DNA of 64,000 nucleotides. Source: Hymenolepis diminuta (Eukaryota; Platyhelminthes; Cestoda; Cyclophyllidea; Hymenolepididae). The stretch lies in NCBI GenBank assembly GCA_900708905.1, contig CAADRB010000035.1, forward strand, positions 396,229 to 460,228. Reading direction: 5' to 3'. The notes below the pieces were generated by a model. The model did no database searches. It saw nothing but the letters and a program-made list of their open reading frames with translations, and had not been told where the DNA came from. Position 1 is the stretch's first letter; the number at the start of each line of letters is the position of its first letter. Positions 14,339 through 28,600 of this stretch are shown here, piece after piece. The position numbers and the translations under genes were made by a program.

Positions 14339-14582
14339 GGGCACTCCCAACCAATGCGCGACACGGGAAATATCGACAAATGCACCAAGCTCGTTTCTCA
14401 TTGGTTGAAAGAGCCTCCCCTGTTAATATATATAACAAGGTCACAGCTGTCCGGAAAAGCATTTATTACCCGCCTATTTCTAGAAGGTAAGCTAAAGTGA
14501 AAGTGAAAATATTACTGTTTCATAAATTAATTGCGGAATTTTATCCCTTTAATTGCTTCTTTTTGGAACAGAGTAAATTAAA
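14339..14582 (+). promoter_or_regulatory. promoter and 5' leader of first LIM gene
   Basis: A CCAAT box lies at 14351-14355, an inverted one (ATTGG) at 14400-14404, and a TATATATAA box at 14427-14435, placing initiation near 14460. The leader probably contains an 84-bp intron, 14488-14571, with donor AAG|GTAAGC and acceptor GGAACAG, ending 11 bases before the ATG. The acceptor could alternatively receive a trans-spliced leader, which flatworms use for some genes; I cannot tell these apart. Confidence 0.6.
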
Positions 14583-15015
14583 ATGGCTGAAAAGTGCTCC
14601 AAGTGCTTTAAAGATATCACCGGACAGGTTGTTTTGGCACTTGGCAAGAAATGGCATAACGAATGCTTTGCTTGTGCCGGATGTAACACCCCACTTCAGG
14701 GCAAACAGTTCTTCCAAAAGGACGGATCCAACTACTGCATTGAATGCCGAAAGGAGAAATTCGATCCCACCTGTGCTGTAAGCAAGATTTTTATAGCATC
14801 TTATCATTACCTTATCTGTTTTTCTTCACTACTACGAATTTTGTGTTTCTCCCTCGCAGAAATGCCACAAGAAGATCGACCCAACTATCAAGTATTCAAT
14901 TTACCATGACAAGACCTTCCATCGTGATTGCTTCACCTGCGCTCAGTGCAAAATTCCTTTGGATGGAAAGAAGTTTGTCAACAAGGACGGTGTTTTCGTC
15001 TGCGCTCACCACTAG
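14583..15015 (+). CDS. double LIM domain protein (116 aa), paralog 1
   Basis: Two exons, 14583-14777 and 14860-15015, join in phase 0 across an 82-bp GT-AG intron. LIM1 zinc ligands are C5, C8, H25, C28, C31, C34, C52 and C55. LIM2 ligands are C64, C67, H86, C89, C92, C95, C113 and H116, the last residue. The eight-residue link between the domains is the spacing seen in FHL, PINCH and paxillin LIM arrays. The intron falls between the first two cysteines of LIM2. There is no other domain, signal peptide or membrane segment, so it is probably a cytoplasmic or nuclear adaptor acting through protein contacts, perhaps in muscle or cytoskeleton (inference from the family). The start is the first ATG after the leader acceptor. 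The paralog at 30163 has the same structure and is about two-thirds identical by eye. The partners are unknown. Confidence 0.93.
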
Positions 15016-15054
15016 AAATTTCGGCTGCGCCTACTTCCCCTGAAAGGCTCAACT

Positions 15055-15060
15055 AATAAA
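15055..15060 (+). terminator. poly(A) signal of first LIM gene
   Basis: AATAAA lies 39 bases after the stop codon, giving a very short 3' UTR. Confidence 0.8.
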
Positions 15061-15589
15061 ATGGCGAATAATTTATTTTCGTTAAAAACTCTGTTTTTTG
15101 CTTTTTATCGCCTCGTCTTGAGCGCTGTTTTAAAAGAAAGATACCATAATGCAGAGCGCTTCAATTTCTGTCTTATAATATTTGTTCTTGATCAAGACAG
15201 GATAAATCAAAATCGTTTATATGAAGCCATGTGGCTCGGTCATTTGATCTTAGAATTCAAAGGTTATCAAAATAGTTATCAGTCGTTTAACTCATCATTA
15301 AATTTCTAAATTTGCGGTGGGACAATCACTTCGGAATAGAAAATCTTCTGAATTATTTGCTATGGAAATACTATGATTAGAGAACTGTACGTGTGCTCAG
15401 TGAGTTCTGCTAAGCGAAAAAGTTTTGACTGGTTTCTAAGCTTTAAATATTAACTTGTCCCGCCTAAACGGTCCACTGAAAAGAGAGAAAGTCGTGTAAC
15501 TACTCGTTCTTTAAACTCATCCAATTTCAGATGTTAACTTTCATCTGGCATTAAACAAGTTCTTACTTGATCGTGAAATGCATGACCGT

Positions 15590-15840
15590 GAGACTTCAAG
15601 AGAATTCAATTTTCCCTTCATGAACACTGGTGCAATTTTTTCAGTTGTCCTGAAGGCTATTTTACAATAGAGATAAACTTTCCACGTATCTTGAAGACGT
15701 TAAGAACAAGGAGACAAAAATATGCAACTTGAGCTCCTTCGTGAAAGACACCGTCATGTTTTATCTTATCCTCTCTTTGGAGACCGCAATATTTAAAGCT
15801 ACGCATCTTTATGTCCAAATCTCCTCCGCAATACAAACAT
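15590..15840 (+). repeat. diverged dispersed repeat, family E copy 1
   Basis: This can be aligned by eye, in the same orientation, with 36588-36845. Shared blocks include GAGAATTCAA near the start, GCAATTxTxxCAGTTG, and TTTAAAGCT...CATC...TxTCCAAATC near the end. On the minus strand both copies carry fragments of open frame that resemble each other weakly, so it could be a dead gene or transposon remnant. Function unknown. Confidence 0.4.
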
Positions 15841-18800
15841 TTTTGTTAATCATTTGAACCTAAGCTGTTGTAGATAAATAAGAGACGAGGTCTTGGTCTA
15901 TTCCCAATGCTTGACTAGGCGGGTAACTTGATTTGGAATGATTGATTTGCACCACAAATGAACGTCTAAAGTTGAATCAGATGAAAATGTCCAATAGGAA
16001 GAAAAAGGAGAGAATTAATGAAATACTGAATTTAGAATCCTTCTGAAGAAATAAATATTCAAATATTGTTATTGTAGAAGATAGATTTATCAAGTATTTA
16101 TCAACAATTTACCTTTTCTGCCTTGTCAGTAATCGGACATACGCCATCGGAACACATGAAATAGTTCTCTCGCCACTGACACTCAGTAGAATTCAAGAAT
16201 AGCACTTTCGAATCTTTTAAAGTTACAATGACTTATTTTCAAAATTAGGCGACATACTATATTGTTGAGCAACCAGCACCTCCTGCATTCTAATATTCAA
16301 AGAGAATTTGATGTGGCCTTCCGGGTTATCGGGAACTGATCCAACGCAGCCTCCACATTGCTTAGTAGATCATGGTTTCTGATCGGCACACGGTAAAAAT
16401 ATTTATATTCCATTTAATACATTAATTGGTGACATAAGGAATTTCATAAAGGTGAAGATAAGCAAATTACGCCTTTTCCCCATAATGACCTTGAACTATC
16501 GAAATTTATCGCTAATGAAATGCTAGGGACAGATCTTCATGTTTAATTGCCATCGTATAAATTCGCTTTCGTCCATGTTTTAGTATTCATCTTTTAAGAA
16601 AACGATTCAGTTTTGAAATGATTATGTGCTTCGCTACTTACATCAGGTGACATGGTTACTAAATCAGTCGTTGCGGAAAGGAGAAGAAAAATGATAACGC
16701 CTGCTCCTTTTACGCGTGGGATGGTTCAGGAAGATTTCCACAAGGTGAGGGATGCCTAAGAGAAGTTATTATATCAAAATTACTTTTCGCTTCAATATTC
16801 AGTTAGTTTGTAATGCCTCTACGATACTTAAGGAAGTAGCAAAATTCTTGAAACCTTCAGGGATTAGACAATTCAGCGTGTTAAGCCGCATGTAGGTTGC
16901 TTTCAATTTGCAATTTCAAAATACACAGTTAGAACTCTATAATATGAAAACATACTCTGCAATTTTGCTTATTGCATTATTCACTCCTTCAAGTCCTAAG
17001 GTCCCATCGAGTGGTTTGATTTTTTGAATAGCTGGTTGATTGAACCGACAGATTGCACATTTCATTATCTGAATACACTTCATATCAATTTTACTTGGGT
17101 GGACGAATTCCGAACGGCATTCTTCTCCTCGGAGTCAAACTGTAAACATTCTAGTAGGTGTTAGTTTAAGTATTAAAGTGTTTTGCAATTCAATTGTTCT
17201 TCCTTACTTTATTGCTACTAGTCTCATCTTTTCGCTCTTGGCTGAAGAAGAAAGCAGATCAGTTGTGGTGGCATGATCAAGAAATTAAATTAACCAGGCG
17301 AAAGGTTGTGAACGTGGTGACATAGTTTAACCCATGAACACAAATGAGCCTGGATCAAACCAGTATTAATTTTATTTAATGACTAAAATTTCAAGAGTTG
17401 TTGATAACGGATATCCTCCATGGTTTAAATTAATGGTTTAAGACAGCGTGGCGATTGTCCGAATTGCAAGTCCTTATCGCCATGCATATAATGGACCGTC
17501 GATAAAATTTCCTCCACGACGCCTCCCCCTCCCCCTCCTCCTCCCTCATGCAAATTATTAATCGCCATTTCTTTGTCCCTACATTCCTAACTCTCTATAT
17601 ATACCCAAATTAAATCTCCCCGACCCGAATTTGACGCTCTTTGTTTCTTCCACACACTTCCTTGGCTTTCTCGCCGGTCAACTTCTGCAGTCATATCTTT
17701 AACCCAACGCCTCTCTATTTTTTTGGCGATTCTTTAAATATATTTAACACTAATTCAGCAATATATTTATGAAATCAAAATTAACTTATTTAAAACTGAC
17801 TCGTTCCTATAAATGGTAAATAAAATGTCACTTCTGTCTAACCAGGAAGTGTATATTTGATCGTATTCTTACCTTAGTGATAGTTGAATTTTATTAAACA
17901 ATTCTTTTAATAAATTGAAGAAGCAAGATAGAGGTCATTTGTTATAAATTGTGCATTTGCGCCACAAACAATTTAAAATTAAAACAACCGCCAATGCGAG
18001 ATAAACGAGACTGGCGTTGGTTAAAATTCAGATTTCACGCAGGATAACAGAAAAGACGGCAGAGACGTCGATAGATAATAATTTCGTCTTGAGCAACCCT
18101 GAATATAGGTATATTTTACACACCAGAAGCATTTGAATGGGTCTTTGAATTGTGAGATAACGAAATTAACTGGAGATATTTACCTTTGCTCTAGGAAATG
18201 GATTTCTGATGAAAGTATCATTCCAGTGCCTGTAAATCTGAACTTTAACTGAATAAGATACTCCTCAGTACTCATTCTATTTAGGCTTTAAGCCCAAAGG
18301 AACTCAAACTTTGATTTAGTTCATTCGGAATTCTTTGGACGCAGGACAAGAAATTCTTAAGTTCACAATGCGAATTTTGAAAAAAAGGCATGGAAGACAA
18401 TGAGGAAATACTTTACGTATCACTTCAACCCTCGAGGTGAAATCTGCAGGCAGCAAATACTAAGTATATTCATCCCTTGTTTGATGTTTATCGGTACACG
18501 CTCGGCAAAGGGAGTGGCTATGCATTCTGGTGAAATGCGTTGGGATATATTGAGTATCATTTCCCTCTCAGTTACTTCAAAATTCCTTTCGAAGGCAATT
18601 TTTGAGAACTCCTTCCCAAAATTAAGTTAGGATACTTTTGTTTTAGTGATTGGGAAATCCGTGCCACGAGGGTAAAGTTCCCAAAATATTAAAAATAACT
18701 TAATTTTAAAGTAGTCTCCAAGGTGACATCTATTTTGGGGCACTAATCCAGCCTAAAGCTCTAAAACCACACCTGAAGATTCGGTTAAAACTTGATAATT

Positions 18801-21800
18801 AGGGTGTAAAATGATACAATTCTTCAAATTTAGTTTACTGTAATTATTATCCATGGTAACACAAAAAATTAATATTTCTTAATTGTGTTTCGAATGACAG
18901 CAAGTCCGAGAAATGATGAATAGGAGGGAATGAAAGAGATTCGGGGAGCAACGTCAACTTATCAAATGCCTACTGAGTGGGCAATTTAAGCTCCAAAATT
19001 CAAATTTCACTATATGTCCCTTGGATTTTAGCAGATTTCTGCCACCAATGCTTAGTGCTTCTTGGTCGGTATTAGTTAATCGAGAAGCGTCTGTCTTACC
19101 GCTTCACTTCACCGCTCTTATAAAAATCTAATTAATTGCCTTTTGAAATTAAATGAACCAAAGAATGCATTGGAAGTGCTATGCAGCGGTTCATATATTG
19201 AAGACATTTTATGCACAAAACAGGTTCTAATGTGACAAATTTCTCTTCATTCTCAGCTTCCTATTTTAGGTGCTGTACCACAAAAGGTCTCATTAATGCT
19301 TCAACCTGATACCTCTTAACATAGTTGAAACAATAAATATTAACATATCACATTGGACAAAAGGAAATGTCAACTTTAAATAATATTAAATTGGTTTTAT
19401 AAGAGCGCCTAATAAATGGACCATTCCCACTTTAATTTCGAGATGAACAGTAGTAATAAAACAACCACGGCAAAATTTTGGTCATGGAAAGCCATCTGAA
19501 GGTAGATGAAATCAACAGAAATAAATGCTTGAATATTCATACAAGAGTATGAAGCAAAATATTTCACATTGAGGCTTTCTATTTTTGGAAAGGGAATAAG
19601 AGGCGTCATAATGAAACTCATACCCGATGATAAATCCACATCGTCCTATTTCAATGAAAATATCATTTCTACTTAAATGGTATTTCAGTAGCAATTTTAA
19701 TTAAAATTTACAAATAAAGTCAGTTTTGTTAACAAAACGTGATTTTAGAGTAAAATACATCAGAATGTCATTCACTCAACTTGCATTAAATTAAATGCTT
19801 ACCTCCTCAACAGACCTTTCAAGAAGGCAGCAAAAGTATTCCAATAAATATTTTGCATTGTATCTTTGGATCTGCTTTACATCTGTTCATTAATAAAATT
19901 GTTTCTTTTAATATTTCAAAGAGGCGAACGTATAGTTTTATCTGAGAGAAAATAGTTCCGGAAAGGAGATGGGACTATGCTATTTATAAATTTCCCCAAT
20001 TTCCATTTTCTGTTCAAAGTGGAAGTTTAAATTTTTCTGGTTTAAAAAAAAAGTCTTTTGAAGTAACTTGCAGTGGATTTGATATGCATGAAATGTCAGT
20101 GCTGTGATTTTGATGGTAAAGATTGCAAAATGTGGTGTTTCAGCCACTTTTGGCTTTATAAGATACACGGCAACAGAAATTAGTGTATGGTGAAACATTT
20201 TTGGTACGTGGAGAGTATGGAGAGCAACAATTCCGTCAAAATAGCAAGAATTTGGCTATTTTTGCAAACTCTCGCAAACTGTTGAAAGCTTCCCACTTTA
20301 AGAAATTCTCTTGAGTTGGGAAAAGTGACAGAAATGACATTTCAGATCTGTCAAAAAAGAAAATTTCAAGAACGTCTTAGCATCTACCTTTCAAGTGCTC
20401 CTTGGAATTTCATGAAATGGAAAATCTTTTCATACCAATCCAAGGTAGAGCTCTTTGCTTTTAAAACTTAGCCGTGGGATTTTCCAAAGGAATTCATATA
20501 ATTTGGCGCTGTAAGACCGTAATTCTTCCCATGGCGTTTAAAAGCATCTTAAATCTGTTGATGCAAGACACCCTCAGGTTATTTTAGAAATTACTTTCCC
20601 CCATCTTCACCTTGACTGATAATTATGGCATTTCACTTTGGGCGGGACCCAGTCCGAATAAGTCACACTACGCCAGAATAATAAATAAGCGGACATGGTA
20701 CAACGTTTGTAATACTAAGGAAAATGTTAAATTCGTTTTGATTTAGTGCTACTTGTTTGTAATCGAATGTCTGAGCAGGGCATGTGTAGTGTTCCATGTT
20801 TGGAAGAGTAAGTAATATAAATGTATCAGATAAATGTGGATTTAATCGCACTCTTTTACGAATTTTAATGTCTGAGGATCGGATCATGGCTCTAACTTAT
20901 AAGACTACATTAAGATAAGAGTCACTTATCTGGGGCTTCAACAACAGCGCCAATCCAACTATCACATGACAGGAAGAAGACTGAATGAATGGCTGAATAT
21001 TTTACCAAAAAGGAAGTAAGAGAATGTAACTTAAAATGCAGGTGCTAAATATGGGCAAAAAAGTTGACAAGTGCTTAAGAGCCAAGGGGCGGACCACACC
21101 GAAGTTCTTGGAATGGACCGGAAAACCAGAAGAAAATAAATAAGAAAATAACAGCAGAAATGGTGGTATTCGAACGCTCATGGCTTTAAAATTTTCTCGT
21201 CGACCACAAGCCCATAAAGTAGAATTTGGCCATGTGACCGCCCATTTTCTTGTTTGCGTCATCAGTTTTGCACCTTCATCGGAATTCGAAGACAGTTTAA
21301 CGTAATGATGTGAAAACATTACCTCGAATATGAGCCCCAGAAGTAAATGCTTCAAATCAAAGCTGGAAAAGAATATTGAGATATTTTATATTATAAGGAT
21401 TCGCGGAGTTTTCACAACAATCCAATAGGATTTGAAAACCAAACATCCTTCTATTCAGTAGTTATTCCCCTTGCAAACTTTCAGTGAACGGATATAATAG
21501 GGAAACAGCCATAACAGATAACGTGAAGTTAGAAGTTGTCACCATCCCCTGAAGAGATTAACTTGATGTAAGTTGAAAAGTTTGTATTATTGCAAGCCAC
21601 GGAACACGTTGCTACTTAAAAAAGCAGGTATAAACCTTACCATCCAGTTCAAAAGCAGGTAGACCAAGGAAATCAACATAGAAAACAGTAGTATTGATCA
21701 GAATATGAGATATGCTCAGTCAAAACAACATGCTTCGGGGAAGGACAGTGGTCGTTGAAGCAGATTAGTTACCTTGTCTCCTTCTGCGGTGCCTTATATT

Positions 21801-24724
21801 TCCTGGTCCACCTCTCTTTCATAATGTCATCTTATTATATGCTGCTTTAGCAATGAAATAGAATAAATTCTTTTGAAACCCGCTTCCTACAGTACATCCC
21901 GCTTTCGCATCTATCGGTATTATTAGAATCCCTTTTGTCATACACTTCCATTTGGAGAAACTATTTATATCATCAATTTTCACTAATTATTGTTCTTCAT
22001 TATGATCAAGATGGGTTGGTCTTGCCACTTCAAATCAATGACTGCGAAGACAAAATAATTTTGCCGGATATTCAGCGGCTTAAAATTCCAACGTAACTGG
22101 GATGAGGTGGCTGGAAGAGGAGGGCATAATAAACCGTCGCCAAACTATGCACTGACTTGTCTTAAAAAGGAACATTTTTATTCACATATAAACGCGTCGA
22201 CAAATATGAAAAAGTATGTATCTTCTGCTTTTGCGCTTTTACTTCCATAGTGAGAAGAAAAGATTTTCGTAAGTTTCTGAATATGAATTAATATAACGCA
22301 AATGCGGTTTTGTTTAAATCATTCAATTGCATTTTAAGAGTAATTTTTAAACTCACTTCATCTTCAAACAAAACTCTTAAAATGCCATATATCGATGAGA
22401 TATTTTCTATCAGAAACTCAAGGCCTGAGACTTATCATAGCAGGGCATATTTCTGTGAGTTGTTTTCCAGCTAAACGGGCTGAAACCCGCTAAATATCCC
22501 TGAAAGTTCACACAAATAAAGTAACTTCTTATTGAAATCTGTGAGGTGTTGTGATTCTCCGTAAGTGCAAATTTTACTGCTCCTTGATGCGTATTAACAT
22601 TTTTTAAATGCTAAAATTTCAAAAGGCGTAAATGGAATATAAAATTTAATTTTTTCGAGCAGTTTTTGCTACAAATTTAGCAGAGTGAAATGTTGAGATA
22701 GTCCCGCCTGCTACAGGTGGGTGATTGAACTATTCTCACTCCTCCTACAGTATTTTTTAGGTGGCAACACATTTAAATAAAATTAATTTTGTTTAATTTT
22801 ACTCAATAGACAACTAATTCAAAATTGTCATGAAATGGTAGCTTAATTACCATACATATTCTGACCTTGCTCTGATTACCTTTTTCTGGTTCTTTTCTGA
22901 GTGATGGGTTTTACGTTTTGTATAATTCATTTCTCATCCACGAATCACTTCAAACTCTTTCTTTCTAATCTGTATCAATATTAATGAATATTGTTCTTCG
23001 ATTTTATCTCGAAATTTTGAAAAGTTAGCTTTGCCTCTCCTTTTAACAACATTATCCAGCTACCACCTCCGCATATGTCATCTTTATTGCGGTGGTTTAT
23101 GTCGATGGGTTTATTTGGCTCCCTTAGATTGTCTCTCAGCACTAACTTTTAGGCAATTCGTGTTTTATGGATAACCCCCAATCTCTATTCCCTAAAGGAT
23201 ATAAATTTAGAGAAGTTTACTTATGGACGAATAAGTAGTTGGGCTACAAAACGGACATTCGTTGAATCATTCTTTTCCCAAGGCGGAGCAAAAAAACTTT
23301 ACAATCTTTCATTACAGGAAAGCACCCACATAGAAAGTGAAAAAGCACATGCGGGAGGAAGTTCACAGTTTAAGGAAGAATCAGGAAATAAGGAGATCTC
23401 TACTTCACTTGAGCTTCAGAATTATCAGATCAACTGCTGTTAGCGGTTGAAGTTTTCAAATCTAGGTGAAAAGTTTTCATAGGATTATTCAGCCATCTTA
23501 TTCTCATTATTGTGCTTGAACAGCCCACTTATTAGGAGTCTGTCGACTGAGGATCACTTTTGGGTTTGAATACATTGTTCTTCAAGTGTCTTAACAACTC
23601 GCATTCATTTTCAGAGTCGACGATAAGGAAAATCTACACACATAGTTTCTTCATTATTTACACCTTTCAGTTGTGGTTGGTGATCAGTTATGCGTGGAAT
23701 AGAATTCTTTATAGGATTCAACATCCAATTTTTGCCTTCCTTCTCACCAAACACCTGTTTGCCATCGACTTGAAGTTTTCCTAACCAACACTCTGTATGC
23801 GCTTAAATTTCATTCTCAAGCCGCACTTCTATTGGACAAAACGAATTCGAATATAATCACGTTTCACTTTTAAAAAATTACTTTTTATAAGCAATTTTAG
23901 CGATTCACGCCTCTAAGGAAAATGCATCTTTTGTTTCTGAATATTCCAAATGTGGAGACAAAAAGGCGGTCGAGTGGAACCGCCAGCAGTTGTGAAAAAG
24001 ACGGTTCCAAGTACGATTATCATTACCAATTCTACTAATTTTCATCACCTCAGTAAAACAAAGCCCCCCAAGTCTGCTCCCAAACAATTATTGTCCCTCT
24101 TTAGGAACCACGCATTTTGTTATAAGCGGATATTTAAATTTGGTTCTAGCACGAAACAGAGAATTTTTGTGATGAATTGTTTCACTTGCACCGTGAAAGA
24201 ATTAAACAGTTTCTAATTTTATTAATGATCAAGATCAAAACTTTGATTTTCGGGACTCGGATCCGGGGTCACTGAGTAAGTGACTACTAGCAGTGTTTAG
24301 ATTTTCGGCATTTGATTCGTTTTTTTATTTGTAAACACAGTCAGTTGATGTTGTCAGATAAAACCATCCTCTACTTTAAATGTATCTCAGATTATACTCC
24401 TTGAATTTAATATGAAAGTAGCTACTATCAATTTCGTGTCTACCTGCCTAGGATACGTTGAATTTCAAAAAGTACAGCCACTTTTAATGTTTATTTGTGT
24501 CATTTTTGCTAATTACCATGTCATTTATCATCTCCACATGGGCCAAGTTATTTACCTAATTTGATTGGCCACCAGCCACTTCTTGGTTGTGCAGTCTGGC
24601 ATGCTATTTGATTTTACCGTTCAAGTTGGCACAACCTTGTAGACGCTTAGTAATAATTCCTAAGTACATTCAGGAAGGCATTTTCTGGTGGGGAGACTCG
24701 TATTCTGTCACTCCCTCTATGACT
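15841..24724. other. gene-free stretch between the LIM genes
   Basis: No supported exon. The frame at 21002-21355 on the minus strand overlaps a short tRNA B-box-like block (about 21160-21180) and looks like chance or repeat-derived sequence. A promoter-like block at 17515-17640 is listed separately. The rest is AT-rich and featureless to my eye. Confidence 0.4.
17515..17640 (+). promoter_or_regulatory. orphan promoter-like block
   Basis: A C-rich tract (17519-17547) is followed by the POU octamer ATGCAAAT (about 17548-17555), an ATTAAT motif and a CTATATATACC TATA-like box (about 17594-17604), then pyrimidine-rich sequence. The spacing would suit a promoter firing to the right at about 17630. 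No coding exon was found downstream, so it may serve a non-coding exon or RNA, or be chance in AT-rich DNA. Confidence 0.25.
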
Positions 24725-24835
24725 CAGACCTAACCAGCATGTCTGGCAAATTCGCACTTAAAGTGGTCGTCGATGGGAATCGAATCCGTGTGCGGTGACA
24801 AATACACCTCTGACGCCGGCCACCTAATAACCAAC
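24725..24835 (-). repeat. tRNA-derived SINE-like fragment, copy 1
   Basis: On the minus strand there is a tRNA B-box (GGATTCGATTCCC) preceded by an A-box-like GTGGCC block and followed by a tail CCAGACATGCTGGTTAGG. Similar tails occur at 45535, 58880, 62945 and 41705, so I read it as an old SINE family rather than a working tRNA gene: no cloverleaf with a proper acceptor stem was found. Confidence 0.4.
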
Positions 24836-25399
24836 CAATCCATTAAGTAGTTGATCAAAATATTGAAATGAAGTGAATACCGGGACCAGACTATCAAGAT
24901 TCTAAATTAAATCGGACTTCTAAAAGTACTGAATCAACCAATATCCTTAAAGTGGCATAATTCATCTTGCAAAAAACGCACATTTTAAACCCCAAAGTTC
25001 ATGAACTGGGAGACAGTATTTAAAGCTTGTTAAGGAGTTGGTTTCAAGGTCGTTCATGCCACTTTTATTCCCGTGTATTCTCTTGCAGACATGTCTTTGT
25101 ACAGTAAAATGTTTTAAACAAGCAGATCTCATAAATATTCTTTCTGGTCATTTAATATACATGCTCACATACTCTGGAAAGGCCGAATTTTCGGATATGG
25201 AATGGTACACCGTCGGCAATATATCTCAATGAAGTATTCAATTTGCTAAACTCATTCAAATAAGTATAAATGGGGTTCAGATAAACAGTAATGAAAACGT
25301 TCTTCCGACTAATGTCGTCCAGTATTTAGAACAAAGGCAACTTAACGAAAAGTTAAAATTTGTCTTTCTCGAAATGTACGTATATTTCTTGTAGCTTGA

Positions 25400-25610
25400 G
25401 ATCCCATTTGGGCCCTTTTGTACCGATGACCAAAGAATGCTTGAAAGGCCCATTTCTATTGGAGATTAGCTTTCAAGATAGTGGAAGACAATTGTGCTGA
25501 TTTTTATGGATGTAGATTGAAATTTTCCTGCAGCTTCATGGCCGCATATTTCATGATCCAAGCCAGGAAATTGCGTGGGTTTAAAGAATGGCTGATGGCG
25601 TCACTCCCAT
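25400..25610 (+). repeat. diverged dispersed repeat, family D copy 1
   Basis: This aligns by eye with 53600-53790: shared blocks are GAGATTAG/GAGAATAG, AATTGxxCTGATTTT, TCCTGxAxxTTCATGGxC and CATATTT. Both copies are on the plus strand. There is no open frame and the origin is unknown. Confidence 0.4.
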
Positions 25611-28600
25611 CCTTATTTTAGTGGTAGAGCGATGTAAATCAAGCCGGTGTAAACCAAGCAAAAAGAACTCTCTAATTTAGTGGAGTTTACGAAATTGTGT
25701 CCATTCAAGGTGAACTATCTGGGACACTACATTTTTTACACTTTATCACTTTGAGTGTTGAGTTTTTCCCTAAATGAATCACATTTAAAGCAATTTATGA
25801 AATCAGACAAATCCCTACCCATAAACGCAGCTTTCTAGACATCCGGATTTCGAGGTTGAAATTCCCATATTTGCAGATATCTGCCAAATCTTATCTAAGA
25901 TATAATCATTACTTCAAAATGACTAAATTAGTTCAAATCAATCGACTCCGCCACCAAGTGGAGATCGCGTGACTTCACGCATTTTCTGCGTTTTACGAAA
26001 GTGGATACAAGATGTTGGTATAAAGAAGCGACGAAATTAAGCTTGTTCTTTCGCAATATGTGACTCTAAAAATGCAAATATAAGTGACTCAGTTCGACAG
26101 AAAGTCACCATCCATTGCATTGCTAATTTTGGAGCTTTCCAGGCTAAACCTCCGCGAATTAGTCGAACAAATCTCACTCTACCAACATGATGAATAAGAG
26201 ACATTAATTTACGCAATAAAGTAAAATATATTTTCCCTATTTTGTTATTAAAATAACTTGACTTTATCCTTTTCCACTTGCCTGACACTTTTATTTGATA
26301 GATACAACCAGGATATTTTGTTTAAATGGGCTTAATATTAACAATGAAGGTTTCGAAAAATATCTGAAACTATCTATAAGATTATGAAAATATAAATTTT
26401 ACATCCAAATAGACTTAAACTCTTAAAGTACTTGCAGAAAGAGATTTGCCTTTGTTTTTCAGTTGATTTTGAATTGATTTGTGTCAATTCTCTTTAATAA
26501 CTCTTCGGTGTGAACGAGACGCATCCCAAGGGACAGGAAATTGCATTAAGGAATAACTTTCCTGGGACAAAAAAGCTGACTTTATAATTTTGGGCTAACT
26601 TGTTTACTCGGGTTCTTCCGGTCGACGAATGCTACAAAATTTGACTCACATTAAGAAATTGGACAACTTCTAATGAATCTCGTATTATTTAGAAGTAAAA
26701 ATCGTTGAATTTTTTCACCAAGTTTGACTTTGTGAAATTTTTCCGACGTTAAAACGGATGGAGATAAATAGGGTATTCTCATCTTAAGTCAGTTTATTCA
26801 TACACTTTCAAGGGAACAATGAGGATTTGGTTTCATGTTAAATGTATGTTGAAATCGTTTTCCCACCTTAAACCAATTTCTTTAAACAAAGAATTGGCGC
26901 TTTGAAAGGGCAATAAGAAACAGAGATTTTTCATTTTATCACAAGAAAAATTAATGTCCTCCAAATTTAAAACAGAGAACTTTTGAAGGAATTTACGATG
27001 TACATTGTGTAAATGATTAAAATATGGTGAGTTTTACCACGTTTGAAGATGTTATTTTCGTCTTTCCGCTCATTGCTGCAAGAAAATGCATGTAAACCAA
27101 AGTCCTGTAAGGAATCTTCCAACAACACAGGCAGGAATCCATCCAGAAAACAGGAAATCAGTCATGAAACACCTACAAATTACATTTTCCCATGGAAGCA
27201 ATTCTTTTGGACATGAAATAAAGTGAGACGTTGGACATAAATTACCAATCAGACGACGTCTATACTTTCCGGATTTATTTGGCTATTTCGAAAGTTTAAT
27301 TTCCATCCCTTGAAAGTTGGCTAATTTTTACCTAATCCGCATTCATAATCAAAATTGAATGGAATCTTTCCCAAATCCTTCCAATGATAGACCCATGTCG
27401 GAATTAGAAATTGCATGAAGATTTAACTGAAATCGGACTAAAGCAAAAATTTTGTTCCTCAAGGTGTATCTCATGGTAATATTTGTGGAACATAAAATGA
27501 AACGTCGCATATCACTGCTCTAGTGCTAATTCGATTCCAATTTTGACAGATGGCAATTAGCTTTGAATGATGCTTTAGACTTGAAAGATCGTTCACTTCA
27601 TGCACTTCCTGCTTGATCCTCTTTAACCCTACGTTAATACGAATAGTTCTCCTCTGGTTCTGACGCAAAATAAATTTCAGTGCAGAGAAATAATAGAGAT
27701 TTCTCATTGCTGCACAAAGTTCAGGACCTTCTCAATTCAATTTGGAGGTAGAAATTCTCCGGTTTAGAGATCTGCTCAAGCAGGTCCTATAATTATCCTT
27801 CCTACACTTTTCAGGTGTCGTAACTGGACATCCTGAGGACCGTTATGGAAATGTAGTAATTTGAAAATCCGCTTTACGATGATTTCAACTGATCCAGCAT
27901 TTATCAAGAATTCTGATTTCGTGTTCTGACGTATTTTAAACTACTTAGAGAAGGCAACCATCTCAATATTTGCATATTAAAACAAAAATTTAATCATTAT
28001 TCAACTGGTCTTACAAAATAAGACGAGTAAACTTTTTCATTTTTGATTATTTTTTAGAGTGAAGCTCCTCTCCGAGTGGTATGACATCCCCTGGAATCCT
28101 GTTTTACCTTCAGAAAAATAGAATTTTGTAATTTATTTCCGAATTTCATCTACTGGGCTTCATTTAGTGGAAGAGATAAGGGGTTCATCCCCCTTTCGTC
28201 GATTACAGTTTCTGTTATCAAGCTTCAGTCTGTTTCTCCAACCGTTTGCTGAGGTTTAAAATTTGAAGTGCTTATAATATTACAATCATTTTCAAATAAT
28301 TGTCTTTTTTTAACATTTCAGCAATTGCTACATAAAAAATTAGACAATATTTTCCCGTGTGGTTAAAACAAAGATCAACCCTCAACTCCATCAAATCCGA
28401 GGAACCGAAATCTGTGCTCCTTTCTACCTAAAATTGTTGGATGCAGTAGAATGATGGGCTCCAAGATAACTTTCACGACAATATTTAATGAATAAAAAAC
28501 AGGGAAAATGTGAAATTTTAGACTGGAAATGAAGATTTCTACATAAATCCAGTTTTCAAAGAGGTGTCTTGCCCCTGAAAATGACCATTCGGGTTCTGGT

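Noticed and set aside
16280..16400. Minus-strand stretch of about 28 plausible codons after an acceptor-like GATCAG
   Set aside because: No partner exon and no family; too short to support.
21002..21355. 117-codon open frame on - with hydrophobic segments
   Set aside because: Hydrophobicity follows from T-rich codons, and its middle overlaps a tRNA B-box-like repeat block; no membrane protein family fits.
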